This document shows positions 49,440 through 49,979 of a DNA stretch of 49,979 nt, piece after piece. Where the stretch lies: the NCBI GenBank assembly GCA_039177895.1, contig JBCDFO010000003.1, positions 1 through 49,979 on the forward strand, written 5' to 3'. Numbering within the stretch: the stretch's first letter is position 1; every line of letters begins with the position of its first letter. Source of the DNA: JBCBEX01 sp039177895. Its GTDB lineage: Bacteria > Bacteroidota > Rhodothermia > Rhodothermales > Rubricoccaceae. Below the pieces are notes generated by a model that had not been told where the DNA came from, searched no databases, and was given only the letters and a program-made list of their open reading frames with translations. Both the position numbers and the translations under genes were made by a program.

Positions 49440-49979
49440 TCACGACGCGGCGGGCGTGCCGATGCGCTTGAGCTTGCCCCAGTTCATCCCGACGCCGAGC
49501 AGTTCCTCCACCGTCGCGAGGCACTTGCACACGTCGATGGTGAGGATGAAGAAGAGGCGGTAGATGATCGTGAGCGGGACGAGGCGCAGGTCCTCGCGCT
49601 CGGTCGCCACGCAGTAGAGCGCCGCCGCGAGGTCGAGGATGGTGAGCGAGAGCCACCAGAAGGCGAGGTACTGCGAGTAGCCCACGACGGCTGCCGCCAC
49701 GAAGAACAGATTCGCGAAGACGTTCATCGCGGGCCAGATCAGGCTCTCGAACACCATCGACCAGAGCACGAGCGTCCCGCCGAAGTTGAGCGTCGGGTTG
49801 AAGACGAGGTCGCGGTGCTTGCGGACGGCCTGGAGGATGCCGCGCGTCCAGCGGTAGCGCTGCTTGAGGAGCTGCGTGAGCTGGTTCGGAGCCTCCGTCC
49901 AAGAGACGGCACCGGGCTCGTAGACCACGCGCCAGCCGTTGCGGAGGATCTTGAGCGTGATGTCGCAGTCCTCGGCGAA
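49440..49979 (-). CDS. Family 2 glycosyltransferase, C-terminal part (cut by window edge)
   Basis: The minus-strand frame is open to the edge. It begins (in reading direction) with FAEDCDITLKILRNGWR, the ED motif, then VYEPGAVSWTEAP and the QxxRW motif in LKQRYRWTRGILQ. Several membrane helices follow (LVLWSMVFESLIWPAMNVFA, FFVAAAVVGYSQYLAFWWLS). This is the C-terminal half of a processive GT2 polymerase of the IcaA/PgaC/BcsA type. The 164-bp gap to the next gene (49276-49439) has an inverted GTGTGAA/TTCACAC pair but no gene. Confidence 0.88.
   Translation of the reverse strand, partial: FAEDCDITLKILRNGWRVVYEPGAVSWTEAPNQLTQLLKQRYRWTRGILQAVRKHRDLVFNPTLNFGGTLVLWSMVFESLIWPAMNVFANLFFVAAAVVGYSQYLAFWWLSLTILDLAAALYCVATEREDLRLVPLTIIYRLFFILTIDVCKCLATVEELLGVGMNWGKLKRIGTPAAS

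Overview
The window looks like GC-rich chromosomal backbone from a member of the Bacteroidota/Rhodothermota (a Rubricoccus, Rubrivirga or Salinibacter-like organism). This is inferred from the high GC, the near absence of Shine-Dalgarno sequences before backbone genes, and a TAnnTTTG-type promoter before a tRNA. No species can be named from the sequence alone. A 34.7 kb genomic island interrupts the backbone. It is bounded by a 46-bp direct repeat derived from the 3' part of a tRNA-Gln gene (11473-11518 and 46147-46192).

Left backbone (1-11472). The minus strand carries a partial aldehyde dehydrogenase, a hypothetical protein, a Uma2-type nuclease-fold protein, a SanA/YdcF-like membrane protein, deoC and pdxH. 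ribE-coaE follow on the plus strand. A mepA-like murein endopeptidase, a D-threonine aldolase-like enzyme, an M28 peptidase and ribD are on the minus strand, and plsC and tRNA-Gln are on the plus strand. Three copies of a dispersed repeat beginning or ending TCATCCTGA sit between these genes. Right backbone (46193-49979). A terminator follows attR, then a minus-strand envelope/exopolysaccharide group: a membrane-anchored protein with a deacetylase-like domain, a proline-rich single-pass membrane protein, and a family 2 glycosyltransferase cut by the window edge.

Island, left part (11519-23748). Next to the tRNA are a tyrosine integrase, a small HTH protein, a run of three hairpins and a DUF3987 primase/helicase-like ATPase, which together resemble an integrative-element maintenance module. 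They are followed by a restriction-like operon of four genes: a C5-cytosine methyltransferase, a MORC/MutL-like GHKL ATPase, a Z1-domain helicase-like protein and a PD-(D/E)xK (DUF4420) nuclease. An IS982-family element and a scrap of another transposase follow.

Island, centre (23749-32209). metK, a methionyl-tRNA synthetase with an unusual C-terminal B3/4 domain, and a complete LivHM/LivGF/LivK-type ABC importer (both ATPases fused in one chain) form a methionine-centred cargo. The metK ribosome binding site lies inside a 12-bp perfect hairpin that competes with an alternative stem.

Island, right part (32953-46146). The most novel-looking block is a six-gene operon with almost every junction overlapping. 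It encodes a histidine-kinase-like protein, a receiver-like protein, two proteins of unknown function, a receiver/sigma-54-type AAA+ activator with an intact GAFTGA loop, and a large protein with one clear and one degenerate receiver domain. The three receiver proteins share an expanded receiver layout. It looks like a complete phosphorelay with no obvious nuclease or toxin, in a defence-rich setting. After two strong terminators come a small zinc-ribbon protein, a serine recombinase, an orphan antitoxin with an eight-unit 10-bp operator-like array upstream, dispersed GAAACCGGTTTC palindromes, and a UPF0175/DUF3368 toxin-antitoxin pair.
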